Source: Sediminibacterium sp.
GTDB taxonomy: Bacteria > Bacteroidota > Bacteroidia > Chitinophagales > Chitinophagaceae
Assembly: GCA_023256555.1 (NCBI GenBank)
Contig: JALRFB010000060.1
Coordinates: 1-6,178, forward strand
Direction of reading: 5' to 3'
Length of the DNA: 6,178 bases
Shown here: positions 6,177-6,178 of the stretch, one piece after another
Layout: each line of letters opens with the position of its first letter
Numbering within the stretch: position 1 is the stretch's first letter
Translations under genes and position numbers: made by a program
The notes under the pieces: model-generated
The model's database searches: none
Told to the model about the DNA's origin: nothing
Seen by the model: the letters and a program-made list of their open reading frames with translations, nothing else

Positions 6177-6178
6177 AA

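Noticed and set aside
1..6178. Mobile element, CRISPR array, defence or phage system
   Set aside because: No transposase, integrase, recurring spaced repeats, long terminal repeats or known defence domains were seen; all of the coding space is assigned to ordinary families.

Overview
The window looks like ordinary chromosomal sequence from a member of the Bacteroidota. It is A+T-rich (roughly one third G+C by eye). Shine-Dalgarno sequences are absent or weak. Several upstream regions carry the Bacteroidota-type promoter pattern TTG-N(about 19-21)-TAnnTTTG. The protein set also fits: an S41 protease lipoprotein, a DUF1684 protein, a secreted NTF2-like protein and a DoxX-like membrane protein. 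The feel of the sequences suggests Chitinophagaceae or a relative, but that is inference and cannot be proven here.

Layout from left to right. Positions 1-978 (+) hold the C-terminal part of a penicillin-acylase/AHL-acylase family hydrolase whose start lies outside the window. It converges on a minus-strand pair. The pair consists of a DUF1684 secreted protein (2305-3204) followed, 32 bases downstream in transcription, by a TviB-type UDP-N-acetylglucosamine 6-dehydrogenase (1004-2272). A strong hairpin with A and T tracts at 1034-1070 lies inside the 3' end of tviB and is placed to terminate the acylase transcript. A 144-base divergent promoter region (3205-3348) separates this pair from a plus-strand pair. 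That second pair is an S41/PDZ tail-specific-protease-like lipoprotein (3349-4770) and a single-domain asparaginase-like protein (4806-5297), with an 18-base perfect palindrome between them. The asparaginase-like gene and a minus-strand NTF2-like secreted protein (5299-5748) end tail to tail with one base between their stop codons. A second, 65-base divergent spacer leads to a DoxX-like four-helix membrane protein (5814-6176).

The genes do not form a recognisable single pathway. They look like short one- or two-gene transcription units for envelope, periplasmic and housekeeping functions. No RNA genes, insertion sequences, integrases, CRISPR repeats, phage genes or toxin-antitoxin modules were seen, and no previously undescribed multi-gene system is evident. 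The more interesting points are the compact asparaginase that keeps its catalytic residues without a C-terminal domain, the palindrome just upstream of it, the terminator-like hairpin embedded in tviB, and the location of tviB away from any visible polysaccharide cluster. No gene-free stretch exceeds 300 bases.
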